A DNA stretch of 64,000 nucleotides from Ailurus styani (GCA_002007465.1 LNAC01000109.1:702879-766878), one strand, 5' to 3'. Positions 1-10,303 are shown, counted from the first letter of the stretch. Notes: generated by a model from the sequence alone, not told the origin. Numbers and translations are program-made.

Positions 1-336
1 TGGGAAGGGGAGCCCCCTGCACCACCCCAGTTTACCTCCATACCTTTCACCTCACTTCCTGGGAGGTAGAATTTGCTTGTGCTCCCCCTTGCCTGTTCAA
101 GGAATGGCTAAGAGCTATCCCCATCGGTCCACCTCTGCATCCTTGCTAGCTCTCCCTGACTTTCCCTTCCCTGAGCCTCAATATCCTTTTCATCTCAGTT
201 GCAACAAACCCCAACACTGCCATCTAGTTAAGTCACCTGACCTTGATGGGCCACATCCCCTCTGTTGATCTCAATTTCCCCACATGTAAACTGAGAATAA
301 TTTTACTTGTCCTGATGACCAGCCAGAGTTGTACTG
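1..336 (+). mobile_element. unique sequence with MIR-like SINE fragment
   Basis: Bases 1-225 show nothing recognisable. From about 228 to 336 the sequence follows the MIR core and downstream pattern (a 'TCAATTTCCCCACATGTAAACTGAGAATAAT' region read as a degraded form of the MIR 'cctcatctgtaaaatggggataat' motif). MIRs are ancient tRNA-derived SINEs and this copy is too decayed to be active. The fragment ends where the L1 target-site duplication begins. Confidence 0.45.
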
Positions 337-347
337 AAAATCAAATG
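337..347. repeat. target-site duplication of the inverted L1 (left copy)
   Basis: AAAATCAAATG here matches exactly at 924-934 on the far side of the L1. It is the expected footprint of target-primed reverse transcription. Confidence 0.75.
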
Positions 348-923
348 TGTTCTTTCACTTAGCCTTGTACCCTCTAGTCCCATCCATGTTGCTGCAAATG
401 CCAAGATCTCATTCTTTTTTATGACTGAGTAATATTCCATTGTCTCTGTACCACATCTTCCTTATCCATTCATCCACTGATAGACACTTGGGCTGTTTCC
501 ATAATTTGGCTATTGTAAAGAATGCTGCAATTAATAGGGGTGCATGTACCTTTTTGAATTAGAGTTTTCATTTTCTTTGGATAAATATCCAGTACTAGAA
601 TAACTAGAGCATAGAGTAATTCTATTTTTAGTATTTTCTTGAGGAAACTCCTACCACTTTCCACAGTGGTGGCACCAGTTTGCATTCCCACTGACAGTGG
701 AATTTGAGAAATAAGACACATAAACAAACAAGGGGAAAAAAGAGACAAAGAAACGAACAAAAAACAGACTCAAATATGGAGAACAAACTGATGGGGGGGA
801 TGGGTGAAATAGATGAAGGAGAGGTCACTTATGTTGCCCACTGAGTAATGTATAGAATCATTGAATTGCTGTATCGTACACCTGAAACTAATATAATACT
901 GTATGTTAATTATACTTAAATAC
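348..923 (+). mobile_element. 5'-truncated, 5'-inverted L1 insertion (twin-priming type)
   Basis: Bases 348-700 are L1 sequence in antisense (reads leftward through the conserved 'gagtaatattccattg' and 'ggctgtttccat' signatures). Bases 701-923 are L1 3' UTR in sense ('gtacacctgaaactaatata' signature of carnivore L1s). The two parts meet at about 697-703 with a few dozen bases of L1 missing between them. The 11-bp direct repeat AAAATCAAATG flanks the whole unit (337-347 and 924-934), so both parts came from one insertion. The A tail is very short. No L1 protein could be made from it. Confidence 0.85.
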
Positions 924-934
924 AAAATCAAATG

Positions 935-2289
935 CAGGAAATAAAAACAACTGAACTATTAAGCATTATGTGCAGATGTACTAATCACAATGGGACTATT
1001 TACAACACACACCAGAGCTACAAGAGGTAGAGATTCAGAACCACGCCATTCCTCATTGAAAGATTCCAACTCAGTGAGCAGCCCCTGGCCACCTCACGTG
1101 TGCCAGGCACTAGGGTAGCTGTTTTTGTGTCCCCAACCTCACTGAAACATCACATAGTTCTTTCCACTTGTAAATGAAGAGACACGGGCTCTGAGAAGGG
1201 ATGTATTTTGTTCAAGGATGCAGCTTAAGCAAAGGTCCTAGGTCTCATGGAGAAGTCGTCCACTGGCTCTTTAAGCCATATCTCCATGGAGTCCTAAAAT
1301 CTCACCCGAGTGGTTGCTGGAAACATACAAAGTGTGCCACACTCCTACCTTTAAATACAAACCCGCTGCTTTCAGACCCAATTAGGAGCAGGTAATTACC
1401 TGTGGGAAGTAGGGAGTTGGGCAGTCTGCTGGATCGAACAGAGAGTACGTGAGCTAGTCTTTTCTAGTTATCAATAAAATGCTACAACAAAATCATTATT
1501 TGGCAACGTGTTTATTTAATATCTCATCCGGCAGGCCCAGGATGGAAAGCAGCCACAGTCACCTCTCTACGAGAGCATTTTGGGTTGGTGTCACTGGCTT
1601 TGCTGCCCGTGTGTGGCAGAGATGTACTCTGCTGAGGACGACCTAATTTTTTCCACAATTCCATAAAAAGGACGGTATAATCTCATAGTCCTCACCCTCC
1701 CACCCAGAGCCTGTGGTCCCGTCCCTAGAGCCTCAGGCTTGATTGGTCCCTGTGATGATCCTGTGTGAGACAGGCAGAACAGCCAGGTCCTGAGCCCTGC
1801 AGCTGGAGGAAGGGGTTCACCAAGCTGCTGTGGCCAGGTGCTCGGGGCACTGGAGTGAGTCCCTGGTATGCTGTGCTCACTAGGTCTCACCAGACCAGGC
1901 ATATCCCTCAGCTCTCAGCTCAGCGTCCCTGCCCAGCCCCACCCTCGGCCTGCGTGGCAGCCTTCTCTGAGAGGTCTGCTGTACACAGTCCAACCTCTTC
2001 CTCCTGGGGACTGGATTCTGCTCCCAGCCTACCTGTGACAGTCATGATCCTGCTGCCTTCTGATTCTGAGCTTCCCTGAGCTGCCCCTGTTGATCTTGTT
2101 TGTCATGGACCAGCTGCCTGCTGACTGTGTAAAGGCCAAACAATAAAGGGGTCACTTAGACCTGCCTTCCTTCCACTACATCAGCCTGAGCCACCAGGGT
2201 CCCAGGATGCTTCTGGAAGACCAAGCGGGCTCTCTATGCCTCTCCACCTTGCTTGGCCTGAAAAGCACACTTGAAGGTCACTGAATAAG
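935..2289. other. non-repeat stretch, nothing identified
   Basis: About 1.35 kb without a recognisable gene, RNA or repeat. Short frames on both strands (about 100 codons at 1591-1902 and 1765-2079) overlap each other and show no domain, signal or start context, so they are not called. Confidence 0.5.
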
Positions 2290-2315
2290 AAAAAAAAAAA
2301 AAAAAAAAAAAAAAA
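2290..2315 (+). repeat. pure A26 homopolymer
   Basis: 26 uninterrupted A residues. It could be the tail of an unrecognised retrocopy lying to its left, because 'AATAAAGGGG' occurs about 150 bp upstream. No target-site duplication or source gene could be identified, so only the homopolymer is called. Confidence 0.8.
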
Positions 2316-2628
2316 TGCTTTGAGGCTGCCTGGTTCTTTCTCCCCTGGGGCTCTTTCAATCTTGGTAACTTCCCGCCATCTTACTTGTTCCTTGAAACAG
2401 ACTCGTAACTGCAGCATCCAGGAAGCATTCCTAGGCTTGACGATGCACCTTCATTACAGCTGTTTGCCCTTTCCTGTTTTAATTCCTCAAAACCCTGTGG
2501 TGTTTCCTGCACTTTTCAGCACTGAAGTATTTGTCTCAGTGTCTACTTCTGGGGGAACCCAACAGAAGACATTGAAGCAGAGACAATGTAATCATTCAGA
2601 CCACCCTGATGTAAATTGAGAGACTCCA
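2316..2628. other. non-repeat stretch, nothing identified
   Basis: No gene or repeat is recognised between the A26 tract and the ancient repeat beginning near 2629. Confidence 0.5.
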
Positions 2629-3148
2629 TGTGTTGGTTAATTTTATGCGTCAACTTGACTGGATCACAGGGCGGCCAGATATTTGAGTAAACATTATTGT
2701 GGGGTGCATCTGTGAGGGTGATTCTGGATGCAATTAGCCCTTGAATTGGGAGACTCAGTGGAGCAGTTTGCCCTTCCCGGTGAGGATGGGCATCATCCCG
2801 TCCTTTGAGCACCTGGATAGAACAAAGAGGTGGAGAAGGGAAGAATGTGGCCCTTCCTGCCTGGTGGTCGAACTGCGTACTAAATTCTCTGCCTTTAGCT
2901 TTCCCAGTTCTTATGCTCTCCAACACAGACTGGAATCTTCATGATCTGTTTCCTCGGATCTGGGCCTTTGGACTCAGACTGAACTACACCACTGGCTGTC
3001 CTGGGTATCCAGCTTGCAGATGGCAGATCTTGGGCTGTCTGAATCTCCATGACGGCATGAGCCAATTCTTATCACAGTTTGTAAAGATAGATGATACAGA
3101 CACAGATATGGGTCCTGTTCTCTTCCTCTAGAGAACCCTGACCAATAG
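2629..3148 (+). mobile_element. ancient mammalian interspersed repeat, family not named
   Basis: A near-full-length copy of a common mammalian repeat whose left end reads 'TTGGTTAATTTTATGCGTCA' and right end 'GAGAACCCTGACCAATAG'. Internal hallmarks include 'ATATTTGAGTAAACATTATT' and 'GAGCCAATTCTTATC'. The consensus is familiar to me but I cannot assign the Repbase name with confidence. A second, more decayed copy lies at 37400-37985. The open frame at 2543-2926 on the minus strand runs through it and is not a gene. Confidence 0.7.
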
Positions 3149-3429
3149 ATCTCATATGTCTGAGGATTTTAAGTACCATGCCACCATCCCCATCATCCAA
3201 GTATCTGAGACCATCCTCAGGGACTATAAGACAGGAATTTGCCTTCTGGTCAACCATAAAGCAATAGGACAATGGCGGGCCTCATGGCCTGTCTCTGTGC
3301 TCACACCATGCCGGGCCTGCAGGGATTCTCAAGCAAAGGATGTTTGCAAAGCTGCTTGTGTTCAGCCCTGAACATCGCTACAGAGGCAGGGAGGAGAAAA
3401 TGGGAAAACACAAAGTTCTGCACAACAGG
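3149..3429. other. non-repeat stretch, nothing identified
   Basis: No gene, RNA or repeat was recognised between the ancient repeat and the AT-rich candidate element that follows. Confidence 0.45.
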
Positions 3430-3660
3430 AAATCACGTTAGAAAGCTGTGAAAATCATGTATCCTTTTGAGGCGTAATGGTTTTAATTTTCTCAGGCTCT
3501 GATCTCCCTGGCAACAATTTAGAAGCGCATAAGCATTCATGAATCAAAGTTGGGCACGTCTGCATGTTTAATTATGTGTCATTGGATGGAAACCTTCCTT
3601 TTGATCTTAGCATTTAAAGGGATTTATGCTTTAACAATTACATTTTTTTTCTCCACCCAC
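3430..3660. promoter_or_regulatory. candidate conserved non-coding element
   Basis: Repeat-free, moderately AT-rich sequence with clustered homeodomain-like words (TTTAATTATG, TTTAATTTTC, AAGCATTCATGAATC) and no long open frame. The composition resembles deeply conserved developmental enhancers. This is inference from composition and motif clustering only, since conservation cannot be tested here. Confidence 0.25.
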
Positions 3661-4469
3661 AGTCAATGTGGGTTATTGAATAGTATCAGCATGGTTGGGG
3701 GTGGGGGAGGATGCTGAGAAAGTCCGGGGAGATCTCTGTTCCATCTGGGATGGGGAGCTGTGCTGCACACACGCTCCTGCTCTTGGGAAATACGTGAGCT
3801 GGGGAGGTGGCTCCACTGTCCTGGGAAGGTGCCAGTCACCTTCCTCACCTGTTGCAGAGGACACTGAACCAGTAAAGACCACAGCTTCCATCTAAGACAG
3901 GTTGGAGGGATCTCCCTGCCTTGTTGCAAAATGACCTCTGATGAACCTCCAAATCTCCTTGATAGCAGATTAATTCTAGATTGATTCTACCTTCAACACG
4001 GATATTAGTGATTGGCTTAGGGATATCGGATGTCAAAAACAGACATCAGATGGATACCAGAAACATAATGAGAGACTCTCTGCTCCACAGAATTTGGATG
4101 GCTTTCCCTTCCCTTCCTAAGCCTTCCATCCTTACACCCCTTTCTTCCCCCTACTCCCTGGAATGTATGTCAGTGATTCTTCTGAGACATCCATTAGGGG
4201 CACATATGCAAGACTGGTCAGGAACTCTTAAGATCTAGATGTGAACACCCCTAACCCTCTCTGTGGGGAGTTCAGTTTAACCCACAAGTAGCACACCACC
4301 GACACCAAGGTCATTATCATCTCTGTTCCCTCCTCGAAGGAACTGACCTGACCTATTTATTCAGCTATATATTCCCTCAGACACTCATCCATCTCCTTAA
4401 TGATACTTATTCCATCATAGGCCAAGGTCACACGTCTGTGAGGCCAGACTCTGTTTTCTCCCTGATCCC
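3661..4469. other. non-repeat stretch, nothing identified
   Basis: About 800 bp with several overlapping short frames of 60-90 codons on both strands. None has recognisable homology or a convincing start, and no repeat is recognised. Confidence 0.45.
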
Positions 4470-4565
4470 ACCATGGACAAATGACACTCTCTCACTCGGC
4501 CTCTGTTTCCTCATCTGTAAAATGGGCATGAAAAACCCTTCCTGGGTTACAATGAGAACATATAA
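4470..4565 (+). mobile_element. MIR fragment
   Basis: Contains 'CCTCTGTTTCCTCATCTGTA' followed by 'AAATGGGCATGA', the conserved downstream part of the MIR SINE in sense orientation. Confidence 0.75.
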
Positions 4566-5290
4566 TAATCAGGCTTACTTCGGATATACCAACCTACCCC
4601 CAAACCTAGTGACTTAAAACAGGGCTTGCGAACTTTTTCTGTAAAGGGACAGACAGCAAATAGTTCAAACGCTGTTGTACCTACTCACTGCTGCTTTCAT
4701 AATGGGACAATAGCTATAGACAGTACTTAAACAGTTGAGTGAGGCTGTGCTCCGATAAAACTGTATTTACAAAACCAGGAGGCATGCCAGATTTGGCTGA
4801 TGGACCGCAGTTTGCCAACCCCTAACTTCAAACAACAGCCAATGATTTGCTTCACAGTTCTTTGGGTTGACAATTTGGATGAAGATCTACTGTGTCATTT
4901 TCCTGGCCTTGGCTAGTCTTCCTCATGTATCTGCAGCCAGCTGCCAGGCCGGCTGGAGCTGGCTGGTCTGGAATGGCCTCAGCTGCTCTATGTGGTCTCT
5001 CCCCCTCCAGCCGGCCAGCCTGGGCTTGTGCCAGTAGAGACTGGGCAGAGCTCCCAGGGCCTCGGTGGATACGTACAAGGCCTCTGGAGGCCCACGCATG
5101 CCATGGGCACAATGTCAGGGCTTCTGGCACTTTCTGTGGGTCGGAGTAAGCCACGAAGCCAGCTCAGATCCAAGGGGTAGGGAAAGTGGCTCTATTACTT
5201 GAGAAAAGAGCTGCAGAATCACACTGCAGAGGGGAACACATCCAGGAAGGAAATGATCCTAGCCATGCTGGCCAACAACCTGTACAATTA
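4566..5290 (+). mobile_element. ancient interspersed repeat (family not named), interrupted by an hAT element
   Basis: The flanks of the hAT element join into one known mammalian repeat pattern: '...CTAGTGACTTAAAAC' then 'AACAACAGCC...TTCACAGTTCTTTGGGTTGAC', later 'TGTATCTGCAGCCAGCTG' and 'TCCAAGGGGTAGGGAAAGTG'. A related copy lies at 12500-12940. The overlapping frames of up to 100 codons at 4852-5180 fall within it and are rejected as genes. Confidence 0.6.
4620..4824 (+). mobile_element. non-autonomous hAT-type DNA transposon, complete with TSD
   Basis: A 205-bp element starting CAGGGCTTGCGAACTTTTTC and ending AGTTTGCCAACCCCTA. The ends are imperfect terminal inverted repeats of about 16 bp. 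The 8-bp flanks ACTTAAAA (4612-4619) and ACTTCAAA (4825-4832) differ at one base, and 8 bp is the target-duplication size of the hAT superfamily. Internal words 'TCTGTAAAGGGACAGA' and 'AAAACTGTATTTACAAAA' are typical of a common mammalian MER family. It encodes no transposase. A truncated relative lies at 52325-52440. Confidence 0.85.
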
Positions 5291-5765
5291 GCACATCATC
5301 AGTGCCCCGTAAATGTTAACTATTAGCCTGAACCTCTTCTGTATCACGTTCAGTGGTAGAGATCAGAGAGATTATAAAGCCGTGAAGTCCTAGCTTTGAG
5401 ATGCCCAGACTCCAAAGTGTGAAATAAGTTTGGTCACAAATAACTGTAACGAAGCATAAAAACTAGAAATGACTCCCCAGCTTGGTTTCAGAGATCAAAA
5501 TATAGGAATAACAAAAACACAGGAGATAAAAATTTCTGGTAAGTTTATGTACCCCTTCAGGACTGTATCTCAGAGCTCTTGGTGACAAAACAGTCTTACG
5601 GAATATTCCGGGACCTGGATACGAACTGAGAATAATGTAGAGTTCTTTCTCATGATGGAAGACATCCCACCAGGTTGCCCTTTTGTGGTCGACCTCCTGA
5701 TCTCCAGAGGGGAGGGAGACCTAATGCACTGGTTTCCTTATCTCAACCACACAAGCAGAAAGAAG
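5291..5765. other. non-repeat stretch, nothing identified
   Basis: No gene or recognisable repeat lies between the ancient repeat and the antisense L2 that begins near 5766. Confidence 0.4.
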
Positions 5766-6539
5766 GCAGGGAAAGGTGTAAGAGGGAATCCAGAAGAGCA
5801 GAAGAGATCTACTCTACTGAAAGTGGGGACACCATTCTGGAGACAGAGAGAGAGGTCAGTGCCAAGGCCCTGGGATGGGAGCCATGACCCATGGGTCCTA
5901 AGAAGAGCTAAGAGGTTGGTGTGGCTGCTCAGAATGAGAAAGCCAGAGAGTGATGAGAGATGAGGTTGGAGAGTAGCAGTAGCCATATCATGCTATAAAG
6001 GCATAAACTACAGGAAAACAAGAGTCAAAATAGGGAGGTCTGTTAAGAGAGGTGTTGATGGCTTTGTCTAAGATGGTGAAGATTGCAATTCTAAATATAT
6101 TTTGCACACAGAATAGTCAGGATTTGCTAACATACTAGTTATACAGAATGAGACACAGGAACCAAGGACAATCACAAGGTTGTTGACCTGGACATCTGTA
6201 GGGCTGGAGGGCCATTGCCTGAGATGGGGTAGACTGAGGCAGGAGCTAAGTTCGGGAACAAAAATCAAGAACCTATTTTTGGCATAAGACCCCTATTAAT
6301 GTAGGTGGTAATGTTGAGTGTGCACATGGAGTTTAGGGGAAGGGTTGGGTTACATTCATGAATTTAAAATCCACCAATGCATAAATGGCATAGAAAGCTT
6401 TAGGGTATAACTTATGATATATATTAGGGAATGAGGATAGAAGAGAAGGGAGAGGAGGACTGAACCCCAAGTACTGGAATGTTCTGAAGTCAGGAAATGA
6501 GAAGGATCTAGCAAAAGTGGCTAAAGAAGGAGCAGCCTC
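5766..6539 (-). mobile_element. antisense L2 LINE, left part of a split copy
   Basis: Reads as the reverse complement of L2 ORF2: 'CAAGGCCCTGGGATGGGA', 'GTTGGTGTGGCTGCTCAGAA', 'TATATTTTGCACACAGAATAGT' plus 'CAGGATTTGCTAA', and near the end 'GAGAAGGATCTAGCAAAAG'. L2 is an ancient LINE and no frame remains open. It continues after the younger L1 at 7069-7130, giving about 830 bp of one L2 copy. Confidence 0.75.
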
Positions 6540-7055
6540 AATGGATAAAGAAGATGTGGTATATATATACAATGGAATACTATGCAGCTATCAAAAGAAA
6601 CGAAATCTTGCCATTTGCAATGACATGGATGGAACTGGAGGGTATTATGCTGAGCGAAATAAGTCAATCAGAGAAAGACAATTATCATATGATCTCTCTG
6701 ATATGAGGAACTTGAGGGGCAGGGTGGGGGTCGTGGGGGGTAGNNNNNNNNNNNNNNNNNNNNNNNNNNNNNNNNNNNNNNNNNNNNNNNNNNNNNNNNN
6801 NNNNNNNNNNNNNNNNNNNNNNNNNNNNNNNNNNNNNNNNNNNNNNNNNNNNNNNNNNNNNNNNNNNNNNNNNNNNNNNNNNNNNNNNNNNNNNNNNNNN
6901 NNNNNNNNNNNNNNNNNNNNNNNNNNNNNNNNNNNNNNNNNNNNNNNNNNNNNNNNNNNNNNNNNNNNNNNNNNNNNNNNNNNNNNNNNNNNNNNNNNNN
7001 NNNNNNNNNNNNNNNNNNNNNNNNNNNNNNNNNNNNNNNNNNAAAAAAAAAAAAA
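6540..7055 (+). mobile_element. 5'-truncated L1 insertion containing an assembly gap
   Basis: Bases 6540-6743 match the L1 ORF2 end and 3' UTR ('ATGGATAAAGAAGATGTGGT', 'TGACATGGATGGAACTGGAG', 'AGAAAGACAATTATCATATG'). The gap follows, then an A tail at 7043-7055. The 13-bp target duplication AAGGAGCAGCCTC occurs at 6527-6539 and 7056-7068. The insertion is low in divergence compared with the other L1s here. Conceptual frames crossing the gap are meaningless. Confidence 0.9.
6744..7042. other. assembly gap of 299 Ns
   Basis: 299 consecutive unknown bases inside the 3' UTR of the L1. The gap lies between a G-rich run (GTGGGGGTCGTGGGGGG type) and the L1 A tail, so it probably hides the rest of the L1 3' UTR. 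The true length is unknown. Confidence 0.95.
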
Positions 7056-7068
7056 AAGGAGCAGCCTC

Positions 7069-7130
7069 TGAGGGAGGTTGGTAGGAGGATAAATGAGAGA
7101 GAAAGCTGTGTCATGGAATCCAAGAGCTGA
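7069..7130 (-). mobile_element. antisense L2 LINE, right part of the split copy
   Basis: 'GAGGGAGGTTGGTAGGAGGA' to 'GTGTCATGGAATCCAAG' continues the antisense L2 that stops at 6539. Removing the L1 and one target duplication restores the L2 order. Confidence 0.65.
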
Positions 7131-8090
7131 GAGTCAGGACACCTGACGTTTACCCCCTTTTTCTTGCTGAGGTTTGGTTTGGGGGTGTGGATGTGGGTGT
7201 GTGCCAAGGGAGAAGGAGTAAGATCCAGGTGATCTATAAAGCCTGTTCCAACTTGGATGATCTGTGACATGGTCCATCTGCCTGTTTCATTGTGGTTTAC
7301 TTCTTTACAGAATATCTCAGCATCTGGGAGCAGAAGCCTGGTTAATACTGTCTTTCTCATCTCCGTGAGGTGAGAATTCAGCTATCATTGGATTTATGTG
7401 TGGCCCTGACTGTTCTTTCCACACTATTAGCAGATTCTGAAGCATTGACAAGCAGCAGTCCCTTCCAGAAATTTCCTTCTCATGCAACTCAGGGCAGACT
7501 CAGGGGTGCCACCCTGTGCCTTTCCTCTAGAGCATTTTCCATAGTGTGCCTTTCTATGTTCAGCTCATTATTTCTTCTTCTGCCTATTCTGTGATGAAGT
7601 GACCTCCAGGACAGTAGGAACCATATCTACTTCTTAATCATTGTATACTCTCTCGATTTTTCTCAAACGAGTGAACAAAAGATAATTGTGGTGGGTAGAT
7701 TAAACTCATTCTTGGTGTCACCATGAGGTCCAGATGCACAGAAGGAACAAGGTGGATTTAGGAAGAACTTAGTGACAATTATGGTGATATAGTCACAGGT
7801 CTGTTAGCCATCCAGGGAATGAGCTCTCCCTCTCCTCCACAGCTTTCAAACTAGAGCTGCCTGGTAGGGGAGCTGCTCATGTAATTTCCTGTACTGGGTC
7901 AAAAAAGTGCAAAAAGAGTTGTCTAAGACCTAACAGTTCTAGAATTCAATGACACCAAAACTCTAACATATCACCTGTGACCAATCTCATATCTTTATTA
8001 TCCATGCAAAAATATCTGGTGAGGAAGACTCATTCTATAGAGCTAACAGGTTGCTTAATCATATGAACTTGAATTTATTCATCTGTCTAG
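7131..8090. other. non-repeat stretch, nothing identified
   Basis: Nearly 1 kb with no recognised gene, RNA or repeat. A 74-codon frame at 7370-7594 has a hydrophobic look (MRIQLSLDLCVALTVLSTLL) but no support from context, splice sites or homology. Confidence 0.4.
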
Positions 8091-8094
8091 TTAT

Positions 8095-8156
8095 TCATTT
8101 ATTTATTCCATCCACCTATCCATCCTTCCATCCATTCATCCATCCACCCACCCAGT
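8095..8156 (+). repeat. imperfect (CATC)n microsatellite
   Basis: A run of CATC/CATT/CACC tetranucleotides within pyrimidine-rich DNA ('CCATCCATTCATCCATCCAC'). Confidence 0.8.
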
Positions 8157-8164
8157 CATCATCA

Positions 8165-8260
8165 AACGATATTAATAGAGCACTTCCTCATAGCCATGCC
8201 AGGTCCTGTAGAAGCATAAATGAAAAGTACATGTTCTCTGAAGGGTCTACATTTTATTTA
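8165..8260 (-). mobile_element. possible antisense L2 3' end
   Basis: 'TAATAGAGCACTTCCTCATA' followed by 'GCCATGCCAGGTCCTG' resembles the reverse complement of the L2 3' end ('attgagcacctactatgtgc'). Confidence 0.4.
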
Positions 8261-8384
8261 TTTTTTTTTCAGAAGCCCAGAGATCTGCTCAGGGCCCGTT
8301 TGCATCCAACATAGTGAGGCAGGTCTTTTATTTATTATTAACATATAGAAATACATGCTAATAATGATAATAATATCTAATACT

Positions 8385-8545
8385 TATATAGTACCTTCTA
8401 TATGACAGGCAGGGTTCTAAGTGTTCTACATACATTAATTCTTTTATCCTCCAAACAACCTTAAAAAGCAGGTACTATTAGTATTCCCATTTCATATGAG
8501 AAAACTACACTTAGAATCTATACTCAATTTGACTCTGTCTCAGCA
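8385..8545 (-). mobile_element. MIR fragment, antisense
   Basis: 'CTAAGTGTTCTACATACATT', 'CTTTTATCCTCCAAACAACC' and 'GGTACTATTAGTATTCCCAT' follow the reverse complement of the 3' portion of a MIR. Confidence 0.75.
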
Positions 8546-8669
8546 TTATGAAAACCCAGTTTAGGTTCTAGCCATGTAGATTTGAAACAAATACTTTTAC
8601 TCAGAAAAATTTTTTTGAGTAAAAATTTTTCTTATAGGAAGAAATGCAGAGAGAAGAAAGTATTGGTCT

Positions 8670-8790
8670 AAAATTCAAGAATCCATGTTCTGTGGTTAGC
8701 TGTGTGACTTTGGACAACTTCCTTCCCTTCTCTGGGTCTTGCTTTCCTCCTCTCTAAGGGATTGTATCTTAGTGCAAGGGGGTGGAGGGA
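8670..8790 (+). mobile_element. MIR fragment
   Basis: 'TTAGCTGTGTGACTTTGGAC' then 'AACTTCCTTCCCTTCTCTGG' is the MIR core in sense orientation. Confidence 0.75.
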
Positions 8791-9459
8791 CAGGTGGTGA
8801 TGACTGGACTTAGCAGAATTAATGAATACAGTCATGCAAGATCTACACTGCACAACTTGGGGCCGCCATGTCTATATGCTAAATGAAAATGGGGCCACCT
8901 GATATTATTCAATATGGTAGTGAGTCTCTCAGGGACCTTCTGGTCTTGTAATTCAGTGATCGTTTTCCTTCATTTAGAAATGGAACACTATTCTTCATAT
9001 CGCAGAGGGGATCCTATTTTTCCCCAAATATTTTCCAGCCTAGCAAATTTGGGGTACAACTTAATTACACTCAGAATTGTCCATGCAGAAAACAATCTTC
9101 TCCAAACTCTTTCAGCATCTTTCCTTGCTTTCAAAATTTCCCCAGAGAAATCTCCCTGTTGTGGAGGAATTTGTGCATACTGAAACAGGCAGGACAATTT
9201 GAAATTGTGTCTTCACAGTTGAATGATTTCAAGCCAAGCCTGAAGTCCATTAGCGGTGGAAGATGAGCGGAATCCACCATGGAAGCCTGTGATCAGCCTT
9301 AAGCAAGAGCAGAGTGGGTGATCCCGATATGGGTTCAAAGGATCCAGAAAGGGGTAGGAATATGCTCACTATCTCCATTTGTCCCTCTCCTGAATTCACT
9401 GATGTCTAATTTTTTTTCATTAAAACTCACCTTTTGGAGACTTCTGCTGCTTGTGTCAT
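8791..9459. other. non-repeat stretch, nothing identified
   Basis: Holds frames of 89 codons (8914-9183, plus) and 69 codons (8988-9197, minus) that overlap one another. No domain or family is recognised. Confidence 0.4.
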
Positions 9460-9473
9460 AATACAGATATACC

Positions 9474-9667
9474 GGGAACCTGGATGGCTCAGTCTGTTAA
9501 GTGTCTGCCTTTGGCTCGGGTCATAATCTTGGGGTCCTGAGGTGGAGCCCCGCATTGGGCTCCCTGCTCAGTGGGGAGTCTGCTTCTCCCTCTCCTTCTG
9601 CTTCTGCCCCCAATTCCTGCTCACTCTTGCTCTCTCTCTCAAATAAATAAATAAAATGCTTTTTAAA
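9474..9667 (+). mobile_element. CAN-SINE (tRNA-Lys-derived), full length
   Basis: Head 'CCTGGATGGCTCAGTCTGTT', CT-rich middle, tail with AATAAATAAATAAAATG. The target duplication AATACAGATATACC (9460-9473) / AATACAGGTGTACC (9668-9681) has two mismatches, so this copy is fairly old. CAN-SINEs are Pol III-transcribed and mobilised by L1. Confidence 0.92.
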
Positions 9668-9681
9668 AATACAGGTGTACC

Positions 9682-10025
9682 ACTCTGAGGTTCCAGCAGC
9701 ATTTATGGAGAAATGTAGGTCTCTAATGGCATTGATAAATACTAAAAATCTAAGAGTCGATAGAAATGTCTATTTTTAAGAAAGTTTGTTTCTTCTTTAT
9801 ACAAGTATCATCTGCTCATTATAGAAAATTTGGAAAATAAAATTTTAACACAGTATTTTTTGTTTTCTTTTGGATTTCCCATTTCTCCTTTAATTTCAAA
9901 TTTTACGCACTTTTGATTTTTGCTTTATTTGAATCCACTTACAGGAACTACGCTGTATATAAATTTTATGAATATTTTAATTTTAATTATCTAGCCTGTA
10001 GTTTATGTTATAAACAATTTATTGC
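9682..10025. other. AT-rich stretch, nothing identified
   Basis: AT-rich DNA without an open frame or a clear repeat match; it may be decayed L1. Confidence 0.4.
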
Positions 10026-10130
10026 ATCCTATCACAGCCTCTTCATAAACATAATTTTTAATTAAAGTGTTACTGAGATAATTATAGATTCACATACAGT
10101 TGTAAGATTCACATATAGTTGTAAGAAAAA
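10026..10130 (-). mobile_element. L1 3' UTR fragment, antisense
   Basis: 'AAAGTGTTACTGAGATAATT' followed by 'ATAGATTCACATACAGTTGT' is an antisense L1 3' UTR motif. 'GATTCACATAYAGTTGTAAG' is locally duplicated. Confidence 0.55.
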
Positions 10131-10303
10131 GTGTCTGCCTTCAGCTCGGTTCATGATCCCAGGGTCCTGGGATGAAGCCCTGCGTTGGGCTCCCTGTTTG
10201 GTGGGAAGCCTGCTTCTCCCTCTCCCACTCCTCCTGCTGGTGTTCCGTCTCTTGATGTCTCTCTGTCTGTCAAATAAATAAATAAAATCTTTAAAAAAAA
10301 AAG
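10131..10303 (+). mobile_element. CAN-SINE, 5'-truncated
   Basis: Starts inside the head at 'GTGTCTGCCTTCAGCTCGG', so the A-box end (about 35 bp) is missing. Box B region, CT tract and (AATA)nAAATC tail are present. Confidence 0.9.

Noticed and set aside
2090..2315. Processed pseudogene ending in the A26 tract
   Set aside because: AATAAA is about 150 bp too far upstream, no target duplication was found and no parent gene was recognised.
2543..2926. 127-codon minus-strand frame
   Set aside because: Runs through an ancient interspersed repeat on the antisense strand.
6517..7360. Open frames of 184 and 230 codons across the gap
   Set aside because: Most of their length is unknown bases (N).
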